Assembly (NCBI GenBank): GCA_963773035.1
Contig: CAVYZX010000009.1
Coordinates: forward strand, 62,001-126,000
Length of the DNA stretch: 64,000 nt
Direction of reading: 5' to 3'
From: CAVRXZ01 sp963773035
GTDB lineage: Bacteria > Acidobacteriota > Vicinamibacteria > Vicinamibacterales > CAVVIG01
The position numbers were made by a program, and so were the translations under genes. Every line of letters starts with the position of its first letter. Position 1 is the first letter of the stretch. Below are positions 26,110 to 34,421 of the stretch, piece after piece. The notes under the pieces were generated by a model. The model did no database searches. It saw only the letters and a list, made by a program, of their open reading frames with translations, and was not told the origin of the DNA.

Positions 26110-27577
26110 GGGCCTGGCAGCGACGGCGCTGCTCGTGACTCTACTTCCGATCGGGATGGCTGCGGAGGATGCCAAGGGCGTCATCGAGCAGACGTCGAGA
26201 GCCATGGGGGCAGAGGGACTGAACTCAATCATCTACTCTGGAGCGGCAGCCCAGGGGAATTTCGGGCAGAGCCGAGTCATTTCCGCTCGCCTGGCCTCCA
26301 CGGCCATCAGGAATTACACGCGCGCCATCGACTTCACCGTGCCAGCCTCCCGTACCACGGGTGAAACGCTGCCACCTGCAGTTGCGGGTGGTCTGCCGCC
26401 GCAGCCGGGCATCCTCAACCAGAGCATCGCGCCAGACGACGCTTCCTGGGCGTCCTGGGCGCAGCAGCTCCAAATCTGGACGACGCCGTGGGGATTTCTG
26501 CGGGGCGCCGCTGCTAACAATGCGATGCTGCGTTCTCGAAAGGTTGACGGCATTACGTACAAGGTGCTGACGTGGAGTCCGTCCCAGAAGGCGCCGTCCG
26601 GACAAGGGTATCGAGTGGTTGGCTACATTGGCCCTGACAACACGGTCGACCGTGTCGAAACCTGGGTCGAGCATCCGATCCTCGGGGACATGCACGACGA
26701 GTTCATCTACAGCAACTATCAAGATTTCGGTGGACTCAAAGCCCCGGCCAAGACTTCGCTGCGGCAGGTCGGTATGGAGACTTTCGTCCTAGCGATTCGT
26801 GATGCTCGGGCGAATCCACCCGACATCGCGCAACTTTTGACACCTTCATCTGGCCCAGGTGGGGGAGACCCGTCGGCTGCAGGTCGCGGCGGAGCGGCGG
26901 CAACTCCTCCAGCGCCGTCAGCCGCGGCGTCTGAAAAACTTGCCGACGGCGTCTTTCGAATTACAGGTGGATACGTGGCCCTGGCCGTCGAGTTCCGCGA
27001 TTACGTCGTCGTACTCGAAGGTGGGCAGAGCGAGGCGCGAGGCCTGGCGATCATCGCCGAAACCAAACGGGTGATTCCGAACAAGCGGATCAAGTACGTT
27101 GTCAACACGCACCCGCATTTCGATCACGCCGCCGGGCTCCCGCCATTTGTCGCTGAGGGTGTCACCATCCTCACGGACGACACCAACAAGTTTTTTCTGG
27201 AGCAGGCTTTGGGCTCACCGCGGACGCTGGTCGGGGACGTTCTCGCGAAATCGCACAAGAAACCCAAGGTCGAAGGCGTGCTCGAGAAGCTGGTTCTCAA
27301 AGACGACACGCGATCGCTCGAGCTGTATCACATCGAGAAGCTCGAGCATAGCGCCGGCATGCTCATCGCGTATCTGCCAGGGGAAAAGATCTTGTTCACC
27401 GCGGACTTCAACGTCCCGAGGCCTGGGCAGCCCGTGAGCCCATCGATTGCGACACTCCTTCAAAATCTCGACCGCCTGGGCCTCGACTTCGAGCGGCACG
27501 TCCTCGTACATGCGCCGGACCCCGATCGACCGATGACCAAGGCCGATCTGATGGACCTGGCGAAACGCCTGAACTAG
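26102..27577 (+). CDS. metallo-beta-lactamase-fold exported protein
   Basis: A 491-residue protein with a signal peptide (MCKGLAATALLVTLLPIGMAA). A long N-terminal region resembles an outer-membrane-lipoprotein-sorting-like beta domain (about 25-230), then a Gly/Ala/Pro linker leads to an MBL domain from about 290. The metal motif THPHFDHAAG (about 335) supplies HxHxDH. The later YLPGEKILFTADFNVPR and HAPDPDRP regions follow the fold. The substrate is unknown. The ATG shares eight bases with the end of the SCO gene (ATGTGTAA) and has GGAGG upstream, so it belongs to the same transcript as the reductase genes. It has no flavodoxin domain, so it is not a flavodiiron NO reductase. Confidence 0.85.
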   Translation: MCKGLAATALLVTLLPIGMAAEDAKGVIEQTSRAMGAEGLNSIIYSGAAAQGNFGQSRVISARLASTAIRNYTRAIDFTVPASRTTGETLPPAVAGGLPPQPGILNQSIAPDDASWASWAQQLQIWTTPWGFLRGAAANNAMLRSRKVDGITYKVLTWSPSQKAPSGQGYRVVGYIGPDNTVDRVETWVEHPILGDMHDEFIYSNYQDFGGLKAPAKTSLRQVGMETFVLAIRDARANPPDIAQLLTPSSGPGGGDPSAAGRGGAAATPPAPSAAASEKLADGVFRITGGYVALAVEFRDYVVVLEGGQSEARGLAIIAETKRVIPNKRIKYVVNTHPHFDHAAGLPPFVAEGVTILTDDTNKFFLEQALGSPRTLVGDVLAKSHKKPKVEGVLEKLVLKDDTRSLELYHIEKLEHSAGMLIAYLPGEKILFTADFNVPRPGQPVSPSIATLLQNLDRLGLDFERHVLVHAPDPDRPMTKADLMDLAKRLN

Positions 27578-27665
27578 GTGCCCGCTAGTATACGGTTGAG
27601 TCCTGAGGGCTTGCCCGACGGAGCGCGAAGGCTTGAGCCGAGCTGGGCGGAGGATGGAGACGGGC

Positions 27666-28097
27666 ATGGGCACTCACCGAATCGGCGGCGTTGGACGCGT
27701 CGTGATGCGATCGGGCTTTGCGCTCGGACTCGGCGGCGCCGCGATCGTCGCGCGTCCCGTGCTGGCTCACCACTCGTTCGCCACGTACTACGTCGAGCAG
27801 GACACCATCGAAGTCGAGGGCGACATCATCGAGTTCGAGTACAAGAACCCCCACTCGTGGATCCACATCATGAGTCGTGACCCCTTCGGCAAGCCGAAAG
27901 CCTATGACGTCGAATGGGCCAGTACCTCACAACTCGAGAATGACGGCATCACCAAACGCACGCTGCGTGCCGGCGACTTCGTTCGCATCTGGGCCTCTCC
28001 GAACCGAGATCCCAGCGACAATCGCATCCGTCTGAAACGAATCGAGCGTCGGGCCGACAGCTGGCAGTGGGGGCAGAACCGTCGCGAGAACCGCTAA
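27666..28097 (+). CDS. DUF6152 family secreted protein
   Basis: A 143-residue protein. A signal with a possible twin-arginine-like start is followed by the DUF6152 hallmark AHHSFATYY immediately after the cleavage site, then IEVEGDIIEFEYKNPHSWIHI, a small OB-like beta domain and NRDPSDNRIRLKRIER. The family is common in Acidobacteria and Proteobacteria and has no assigned reaction. The histidine pair right after cleavage suggests metal binding, which is my inference. ATG 27666 has GGAG seven bases upstream, while ATG 27654 is an alternative. Paralogues lie at 35500 and 46349. Confidence 0.85.
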   Translation: MGTHRIGGVGRVVMRSGFALGLGGAAIVARPVLAHHSFATYYVEQDTIEVEGDIIEFEYKNPHSWIHIMSRDPFGKPKAYDVEWASTSQLENDGITKRTLRAGDFVRIWASPNRDPSDNRIRLKRIERRADSWQWGQNRRENR

Positions 28098-28136
28098 GAG
28101 CGAACCACAAAGGTCACAAAGAACACAAAGGTTGGC

Positions 28137-28441
28137 TTACTGTCCGCCTTTCAGTTGTGAATACACCATGCTGACAAACCGGTCGGCGCTCGTTCCCGCC
28201 GCGCCAGTCGGCAAGAGCCCCCCGGCACCTTCGCATCGTAGGAAGAGGTGACTTTCGCCGCCAATACCTCCTGCAGCGTCTTGCCCTGTGCGATTAAGGC
28301 CTGAACCTTGTTCTGTATGGCGAGAATCATGTCCCGATAAGGGATGATGTCGGTCCGGTTGATGTAGGTCCCGTGACCGGGAATCAGCCTGGTGTTGGGC
28401 CCCGCACCTTCATCGTGAGCTCGAGGCCCTCCAGCGGACAT
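28137..28441 (-). pseudogene. remnant of a metallo-beta-lactamase-fold gene
   Basis: Only the C-terminal part of an MBL protein is present: TRLIPGHGTYINRTDII, then MILAIQNKVQALIAQGKTLQEV. The GHG is the third metal motif of the fold. The frame then slips near 28215, and the natural tail (FVSMVYSQLKGGQ) stops at 28137 in a different frame. The HxHxDH-bearing N-terminal half is absent, and the 5' edge abuts the amidohydrolase stop. This is a decayed fragment. Confidence 0.75.
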
Positions 28442-28461
28442 GGCGGCGGCAACGATCGAAT

Positions 28462-29646
28462 CTACCGCTGGTCGGAAACGACGACGCCTCCCTTAATCAC
28501 CAGCTTCGTATTCAACAGGTTCCAGTAACCGCCGAGAGGGTTCCCGTCCACGAGCACGATGTCCGCCAGCTTGCCCGCTTCGAGCGTGCCAAGCTGATCG
28601 CTCATCTCGATATAAGAAGCGGTATTCGGTCCCATCAGCTTGATGATGTCCTGCATCGAGAACATCAGGTTGAGGGACTTCAACTCGTGCTCGAGGCCGG
28701 CCTTGGGTGCATAGTTCGTATCCGTGCCGTAACCGTAGATCACGCCCGCGTCCCACGACGTTCGGGCATTGACGGCTTTGTATCCTGCCTCCTGGCCCCG
28801 GCCATCGCCGTCGAGAATCGATTCCGGCCACGGTCGTCCGTCGCGAAACCGGGGTTTGTTGTCGTCGGCGAAGACACCGAAGACCGGCACGCCAAATCCA
28901 ATGGTCGACAGTTGCTTGACGCCGGCGGCAGCTACCTTCCTTGCATCGTCGAAGGACAGCCAGCCGAAATGGGGTGTATGAACGAGCTTGACGACACCCG
29001 CGTCAACGGCGGCCACCATGGCTTGTGGACTGACGGCATGGATCTGGATCCACACGCCGACCTTCTTTGATTCGTCGACCACGGCTCGGAGATTTTCCAG
29101 TTCTTTGGCCGTCGGTCCCGGCTTCGGTGTGAGCGCTTGCTCGCCGATGAACTTGATTCCCAGGGCAGCCAGCCTTTGCACCTCCGCACGAGCCATCTCG
29201 GGAGTGTTGTTCGCCAGATCCACACGACCAGACGGGATGATCCGCGGTCCCTTGATGACGCCTTTCTCGATGTGATCCTTGAGGGTCAGGTTTCCTTCTG
29301 CGGGACCGCCGCCCGAGAGGATAGTGGTGTACCCCGCATCGAGAAGTTGCTGCATCTGCTCCTTCTCATTGGGTCCGGTGTTGACGTGCCGATGGGCATC
29401 GATGAATCCGGGCAGGGCAGTGGCGCCCTGCGCATCGATGGTCTGGAGCCCGGGAGCGTTCGCGGGGCCCCCAGACACAGAGACAATCCGCCCGCCCCGC
29501 ACAATGATCGAACCCTGATTGACGACTTGGCCATTTCCGACGATGACTCGGGCGTTGGTGATCACTAGATCCTGTGCCGCGAGATCCCGGGGGCCGAGCA
29601 AGGTCCACAAGAACACAAACACCGTGAGCAACAACCGTTTTTCCAT
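28462..29646 (-). CDS. exported amidohydrolase (imidazolonepropionase/dipeptidase-like)
   Basis: A 394-residue protein with a signal peptide (MEKRLLLTVFVFLWTLLG). The amidohydrolase start is VITNARVIVGNGQVV, with metal motif GFIDAHRHV (HxH) and downstream histidines in IQIHAVSP and LVHTPHFG. The composite C-terminal strand is LGTLEAGKLADIVLVDGNPL. It hydrolyses a C-N bond in the periplasm. The substrate is not predictable, and related acidobacterial proteins are annotated only as amidohydrolases. GGAGG lies before the ATG at 29646. It is the third gene of a minus-strand operon that begins at 32988. Confidence 0.88.
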   Translation of the reverse strand: MEKRLLLTVFVFLWTLLGPRDLAAQDLVITNARVIVGNGQVVNQGSIIVRGGRIVSVSGGPANAPGLQTIDAQGATALPGFIDAHRHVNTGPNEKEQMQQLLDAGYTTILSGGGPAEGNLTLKDHIEKGVIKGPRIIPSGRVDLANNTPEMARAEVQRLAALGIKFIGEQALTPKPGPTAKELENLRAVVDESKKVGVWIQIHAVSPQAMVAAVDAGVVKLVHTPHFGWLSFDDARKVAAAGVKQLSTIGFGVPVFGVFADDNKPRFRDGRPWPESILDGDGRGQEAGYKAVNARTSWDAGVIYGYGTDTNYAPKAGLEHELKSLNLMFSMQDIIKLMGPNTASYIEMSDQLGTLEAGKLADIVLVDGNPLGGYWNLLNTKLVIKGGVVVSDQR

Positions 29647-29674
29647 GCCTCCAGGTCCTTCCTTATGTGGCCCG

Positions 29675-31696
29675 CTACTGACCTGCCGGACTGTGAAGGA
29701 TCGCATGCGCCGCAAAGGGCTTAATCCCGAGAGCCTCGTGAATCTCGTCGGGGAAATAGACCGCCCCTCCCTTTATCACGAGGCGGCCCTTTCGTATTGC
29801 AGCGATGTCTTGCGTGGGATCGCCGTCGACAAGATACAGGTCGGCGAGTTTGCCGGGGGCGACTGTTCCCAGCTGTCCGTCAAGCCCTAGAAAGCGTGCG
29901 CCGCCAAGCGTGGCCATGTCGAGCACGGCTGACGCTGGGATACCCGCTTTCACCCACGCTTCGAGCTCGCCGTGCAACACCATTCCCGCAAGATCGTCGG
30001 TCCCGGGAACGAGGGCGATACCCTCGTTGAACAACATCAACAGAATCTCCTCGAGCTTCCGCCAGCTGGCGTCGTACGTCGCATATTGATCAGGCTTCAC
30101 GTCCAAGACCGCGCTCCGCCGAGCGCGCTGGACCGACACCGGCATGTGGGGGAGCCATGCGACGTCTGCAGGCGCGGCCGTCGCCGGACGTGCGAGCAGG
30201 ACCGGAGAGAATGTGGCCAGCGTAGGGTCCAGCGTGGTCTTTCGTTGCTTCATCAGCGCGACCACGCGCCGAACGGGCTCGCTCTGCAGGTCGAGCCTCC
30301 ACAAGCGCTCTCCCACCGCCGTGAACCGGAACGTCGTCCGAGTGTCATCTTTCAAAGGATCGATGAGGAAACTGAGCACGAACTGGTTGATGTGGTTGAT
30401 TTCGTCGTAGCCGTCGAGCACCGCGCGCTCGGCCGACATGAAAGCGGGCACATGTCCCGAGACGTGCAGGCCCAGGCGGTGCGCTTCTTCGGCGATTGGC
30501 TTCACGAAATCGGGGTTCATGGAGTTGTAGATCTTGATTCCCCAGTAGCCATGCGCCGCGTACCACTGCACCTTGGCCACGGCGTCCGCTAGCGTGTCGA
30601 CGACGAAGCCGGTGTGGGCGGAGTAGGGCGACTGACCTTCCAGGAACCCGCTGTTTTTCATTCGCGGTCCCATGCTTTCGCCTGCACCGATGCGTTTCTC
30701 CAGGCGCAACAAATTGTCGTTGTCGTTGCCGGGATCACGCCCAAGCGTCACGCCGGCCGCGATGTTGAGGGGGCCGTCCCAATCGCCGAGATGGCTGTGT
30801 GCATCGAATAGTCCCGGTACGAGAGTGCCACCGGCCCCATCAACGACGAATGCATCCGCGGGCGGTTGCTCCGACCCGACATGGACGATCGCCTCGCGGA
30901 AGACTCCGACGTTGGTCGGCACGCCGACACGCCTGGCAATGGGATCGAAGACCCGAACGTTGGTCAGCCACAGAGGGCCTGAGACAGTGTGCGTCAGCCT
31001 CGCCGTAAACCCCTTCAGCACCTCGCCAGACAGTTCGCCAGCCAGTGCGGACAGTTCCCGGTAGTCCTTCTGATGCTTATCTTCAATCAGTACGGACGAC
31101 GGCGAGAGCGTTGCCACGAGTCGGTCTTTTCGCGCGAGAACAAACTGTGGCGCAACGTCCAGGCCCCAAATCGCATAGGCCGTCAGCTCGTCCTTCTCGG
31201 AACCGATCTGGACATTCCGCAACGTCTCGGCGCGGATCCCGCCGCCGAGAAGCGTCGTTCGTTGGTGGCCCTTGGCTGCGAGCAGCGCACGAAGGTACGA
31301 GCCAATCGCCCACGGCGTGCCGTTGTTGGCGATATAGAGGGCACCTTTCGCATCGGCGTCGCCGCTGTCATCGAGCGAGGTCCACTTCGCCCGTCCGTTT
31401 TCGATCGCGAAGCTTTCCTTCACCGGCGCGCCAAACCAGCTCTTTCCCTCGATGTCCCACCGCCTCGGCGTGCCATCTGGACCAAGATCGATGTGCTCGC
31501 GGAGCTTCGAGCCTCGGCCGTTGTCGTCCACACGATAGTCAGTGTCCACGGAGCGGCCGCTCTCCGTGACCGTCAGCGACCCAATCGGGCCAGAGGACGT
31601 GATGAGGATGTAGCGCTGCTGTTGTTGCGCGAGGGGCGCGGGGGAAGGAACGGCGAGCAACAACAGTGCGAGGACAACGCGTCGCGCGTCAGTCAT
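29675..31696 (-). CDS. exported amidohydrolase with long N-terminal domain
   Basis: A 673-residue protein with a signal peptide (MTDARRVVLALLLLAVPSPA). A beta-rich N-terminal domain (about 25-250) precedes the metal-dependent hydrolase domain: LTNVRVFDPIARR, GLFDAHSHLGD (HxH), GLHVSGHVPAFMSA, INHINQF, PGTDDLAGM and the closing LGTVAPGKLADLYLVDG. It lies in the periplasm, probably acting with the neighbouring amidohydrolase on a related compound. The ATG at 31696 has AAGGGAAG upstream. The 28-base gap to the next gene and eight bases from the preceding gene argue for one transcript. Confidence 0.88.
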   Translation of the reverse strand: MTDARRVVLALLLLAVPSPAPLAQQQQRYILITSSGPIGSLTVTESGRSVDTDYRVDDNGRGSKLREHIDLGPDGTPRRWDIEGKSWFGAPVKESFAIENGRAKWTSLDDSGDADAKGALYIANNGTPWAIGSYLRALLAAKGHQRTTLLGGGIRAETLRNVQIGSEKDELTAYAIWGLDVAPQFVLARKDRLVATLSPSSVLIEDKHQKDYRELSALAGELSGEVLKGFTARLTHTVSGPLWLTNVRVFDPIARRVGVPTNVGVFREAIVHVGSEQPPADAFVVDGAGGTLVPGLFDAHSHLGDWDGPLNIAAGVTLGRDPGNDNDNLLRLEKRIGAGESMGPRMKNSGFLEGQSPYSAHTGFVVDTLADAVAKVQWYAAHGYWGIKIYNSMNPDFVKPIAEEAHRLGLHVSGHVPAFMSAERAVLDGYDEINHINQFVLSFLIDPLKDDTRTTFRFTAVGERLWRLDLQSEPVRRVVALMKQRKTTLDPTLATFSPVLLARPATAAPADVAWLPHMPVSVQRARRSAVLDVKPDQYATYDASWRKLEEILLMLFNEGIALVPGTDDLAGMVLHGELEAWVKAGIPASAVLDMATLGGARFLGLDGQLGTVAPGKLADLYLVDGDPTQDIAAIRKGRLVIKGGAVYFPDEIHEALGIKPFAAHAILHSPAGQ

Positions 31697-31704
31697 GGCT
31701 TCCC

Positions 31705-32988
31705 TTACTTGTTGAACGTCAGCCGATCCTTCCTGAATTTCGCGACCACACCGGCGTTGCGATCGGCAACTTCGCTGATGGTGTACTCGACGGATGTGCC
31801 CAGGACCATCGCGATCTCCGACGGCGTGAGATTGTGGTCTTGCTCGAGCCACTGACCGAGACTGGACGTCGCCGCTCGAAGAGCGTCTTCCAACGTGCCG
31901 CCCAACCCCACGGTCATGATGTGCGTCGGCGATTCCACGCGCGGCGTCATCAGTGCTTTATTGGCGATCACGTCGACCGTGAACTCCACGTCCATCGACG
32001 TTTCGAGCGCATTCCCATTCAACTCGCCATCGCCCTGCACGGCATGGCCATCGCCGATGTAGAGCAGTGCGCCAGGCTGCATCACCGGAAGATACACGGT
32101 TGCCCCTTCGACGATCTCGTTGAAATCCATGTTGCCACCGAACCGGCCCGAATCACCGGTGGGTGACGGCGCAGCGCCGAAGCCTGGTGCCACGGCCACA
32201 CAGCCAAGCATCGGCCGGACCGGTACGGTGTAGTTGGCCAGATGCGCCGTCGGCGTCTCGAGCATCGCGAGGCCGCGCTGGCGATCCAGGCGCCAGCGGA
32301 CGTTCTTGAAACCGTCCTTCATCTTGACGGCGAAACCAGAGTCGAGTGCCCGTCCGACGACTCCGTCATCGCTGATGGCCCAGTCGCGGTTCAGGCGCAC
32401 GCGATTGAGGCGAACCACGAGCACGTCGCCAGGCATGGCGGTCTCGACGTAGAACGGGCCCGTTTGTGGATTGCCCCCAAGGCTGCGGGTGACGCTTTTC
32501 TCGTCGGCTCCTGCCGCATCTACCGTCGTTGTATGAACCGTGTCGCCGGGCCAGATGTGCAGGACCGGAGGATTGGCCGCAGAGAACTGCCGATGAAAGG
32601 TCGCCGGCACGAACTCATGACGTTGGGCAGGCCCGTCACGTTTCGCAGGCACGCGGTTCGCCGACCACGAGGTCTTGAAGCGCTGCTCACCTTTTTCGGT
32701 TCGGACGAGGGTTCCGGACATGCCGTCGGCGGACACGTTTCCTGTGAACTCGTCGATCGTGTCGTCGCTTCGCAGAGCGAATCGGATCGTGTTGCCCATC
32801 AGCGTCCCATCGAGAGGTCGTGGGCCAATCGTCCCAGAGAGCTGGGTGCCGTCCAGCTTCAGCGCCATCCTCTGATGAAGTGGATTGCCGAAAAGGTCTT
32901 GGGTCAATAGCCAGTCGCCGGCGATTCGGGTCTGTGCCGCGATGACGGCAGGAATCAGGGACAGGATGAAGGCAAGGTACTTGAACAC
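31705..32988 (-). CDS. exported acetamidase/formamidase-like protein
   Basis: A 427-residue protein with a signal peptide (MFKYLAFILSLIPAVIAAQ). An N-terminal 110-residue beta domain is followed by an FmdA/AmdA core: HIWPGDTVHTTTVDA, GPFYVETAMPGDVLVVRL, HLANYTVPVRPMLGCVAVAP, FGGNMDFNEIVEGATVYLPV, YIGDGHAVQGDGEL. Such enzymes hydrolyse short amides to ammonia and acid. An exported version next to two exported amidohydrolases suggests extracytoplasmic amide use. The start is GTG 32988 with GGAGG six bases upstream. This is the first gene of the operon. Confidence 0.88.
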   Translation of the reverse strand: MFKYLAFILSLIPAVIAAQTRIAGDWLLTQDLFGNPLHQRMALKLDGTQLSGTIGPRPLDGTLMGNTIRFALRSDDTIDEFTGNVSADGMSGTLVRTEKGEQRFKTSWSANRVPAKRDGPAQRHEFVPATFHRQFSAANPPVLHIWPGDTVHTTTVDAAGADEKSVTRSLGGNPQTGPFYVETAMPGDVLVVRLNRVRLNRDWAISDDGVVGRALDSGFAVKMKDGFKNVRWRLDRQRGLAMLETPTAHLANYTVPVRPMLGCVAVAPGFGAAPSPTGDSGRFGGNMDFNEIVEGATVYLPVMQPGALLYIGDGHAVQGDGELNGNALETSMDVEFTVDVIANKALMTPRVESPTHIMTVGLGGTLEDALRAATSSLGQWLEQDHNLTPSEIAMVLGTSVEYTISEVADRNAGVVAKFRKDRLTFNK

Positions 32989-33055
32989 GGCAACCTCCGT
33001 CAGCCCGCGCGACCGCGCGGGCGTCAACGTCCGTGTTCGAGATGATAGACCGGGT

Positions 33056-34050
33056 TCAGTCGATCTTCACGCGGCGCCTGAACTGCTGGTTCTCGTTACA
33101 GATGAACTCGATTGGCTCCTCGTCCGGGAGAATCCGATGGTCGACGCGGACCGTGAAGGGTTTCGTGTACGCTTTTGGATCCTCTACCGTGAAATCTATT
33201 TGGAGGTGACCGAAGGTCAGGCGCCGGATGCGCTCGGTGAACTTCGCCTCGTTGCTGTACGGACTGCCGTTGACATCCAGCCATCCATCCTGAGGGCTTT
33301 CTTCCGCACCTCTCATGTTGTTTGTTTCGACGACGAGCGTGTCGCCTTCCCAGTGGCCGACTGAGTAACCGTACCACCAGGGTTGCGGTTCGCCTTGCGG
33401 AGGGAGCTTGCGGCCGTCTGTGTAGATGTGACGCAGCCCATAGTTCGCTTCGTATTCGATCAGGATCAGCTTCGGCGTCTGGATGATCTTGCGAGGCTGC
33501 GGCTGCTGGTGAAACTGAAGGAAGCCCATCGGCAGGCAGTTGGCGTCCGGATTCTCCTTCGCTTTGAGGTCCAGCCTCTGCTTCCGGAGCTCCGCGGCCC
33601 AGGGCGTGTACGGCAGGCCATCGGGCATGTTCCCGCCGGCTTCAAAAAAGGTGGCCACCGGCGGCCCACTCGGGTCGAACGGAAAGCGCTCGGTCACAGG
33701 CTCGATTGGAATGCCACCTCGGCCGCGGCCACCCTCGCCACCTTGCGCACCCTGAGCACCGGGTGCACCCTGTGCACTTTGAGCACCCTGATGCACCTTG
33801 AGCACCCTGTTTTGTGCACCCTGTGAGCACCCTGCCCCCGTCCCCGTCCAGGCGGCCCACTGTTGGCGCGCATCCAGACGCCCGACAAATCGGGCTTGCC
33901 GTCGGCGGTGCGCGGAACCGGCGCATCCATGAGCACCTTGCCCTGGGCATCACGCGGTACATCCGCGGCGGGGAACTTCGGCCACTGCGCGCCGATCGAA
34001 ACCGCCGAGGCTGCTATCAATCCGATAGCGCCGTACATTGCATGTTTCAT
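33056..34050 (-). pseudogene. secreted 'DGxPDLSGxW' family protein, frameshifted at a minisatellite
   Basis: The N terminus (MKHAMYGAIGLIAASAVSIGA signal, then RTADGKPDLSGVWMRANSG) reads from 34050 in one frame. The body (IIQTPKLILIEYEANYGLRHIY, IYTDGRKLPPQGEP, YSVGHWEGDTLVVET, FTERIRRLTFGHLQID) reads in another and stops at 33056. The switch lies in a degenerate GCACCCTGA repeat (33746-33834) that encodes Gln-Gly-Ala-rich sequence. The family is unnamed and has paralogues at 35910, 36779 and 46364. Slippage in the repeat is a natural cause of the break, so this may be a phase-variable or decayed gene. Confidence 0.75.
33746..33834. repeat. degenerate GCACCCTGA minisatellite in coding sequence
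   Basis: About ten head-to-tail units of nine to ten bases (GCACCCTGA, GCACCGGGT, GCACCCTGT, GCACTTTGA and so on). It lies within the reading frame of the adjacent secreted protein at the point where its frame changes. Mixed nine- and ten-base units mean each gain or loss can alter frame. Confidence 0.8.
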
Positions 34051-34102
34051 CGCTCCTCATACTAATACGGATCGATCGTTTCGTCGCCCGCCGCGGAGGA
34101 GG

Positions 34103-34230
34103 CAGAGACCGCAGAGAATGGATCAAACGCAGAGCCCGCGGAGAGCGCGGAGAAGGCACATGGATCTCTGCGGTTTTTGCGGCCTCTGCGTTGAAACGGT
34201 CTCTGCGATCTCCGCCCTCTGCGCGCGTCT
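34103..34230 (+). repeat. intergenic dispersed repeat, copy A
   Basis: A roughly 130-base element rich in CAGAG/CTCTG words (GACCGCAGAGAATGG ... GGAGAAGGCACATGG ... TTTGCGGCCTCTGCG ... CTGCGATCTCCGCC). It is repeated immediately downstream at 34245-34361 and in inverted orientation at 57782-57912. It is partly self-complementary, so it may fold. No protein is supported here. Confidence 0.85.
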
Positions 34231-34244
34231 TGCGGTGGCACAAT

Positions 34245-34361
34245 CGGAGAACGGACCAAACGCAGAGCCCGCGGAGAGCGCGGAGAAGGACATGGATTCT
34301 GCGGTCTTTGCGGCCTCTGCGTTGAAATCGTCTCTGCGATCTCCGCCCCTCTGCGCGCGCC
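34245..34361 (+). repeat. intergenic dispersed repeat, copy B
   Basis: A second, slightly shorter direct copy of the element at 34103-34230, differing by a few substitutions and small deletions. Together they fill the 34051-34384 gap between the broken secreted-protein gene and sdpR. Nothing else is visible in that gap. Confidence 0.85.
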
Positions 34362-34384
34362 TTACGTGGCACCTCGGTTCGAAA

Positions 34385-34421
34385 TGGACACCTGAGTAAT
34401 AATTAGTTAATATGCTAATTA
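34385..34421 (+). promoter_or_regulatory. sdpR-like promoter and operator
   Basis: TGGACA (34385-34390, one mismatch from TTGACA), a 17-base spacer and TAATAT (34408-34413) precede the ATG at 34421 by seven bases. An inverted repeat TAATTAG...CTAATTA (34400-34421) spans the -10 and the start codon and stands out as AT-rich in GC-rich DNA. This is a plausible autorepressor operator. The first base of the ATG would be the transcription start. Confidence 0.7.

Noticed and set aside
26102..27577. Flavodiiron NO reductase identity for the MBL protein
   Set aside because: There is no flavodoxin or rubredoxin domain and it has an export signal, so only the MBL fold is supported.
34062..34375. Several Arg/Ser-rich open frames over the dispersed repeat
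   Set aside because: They come from the repeat element in all frames and recur wherever it is copied. None has a ribosome site or protein-like composition.
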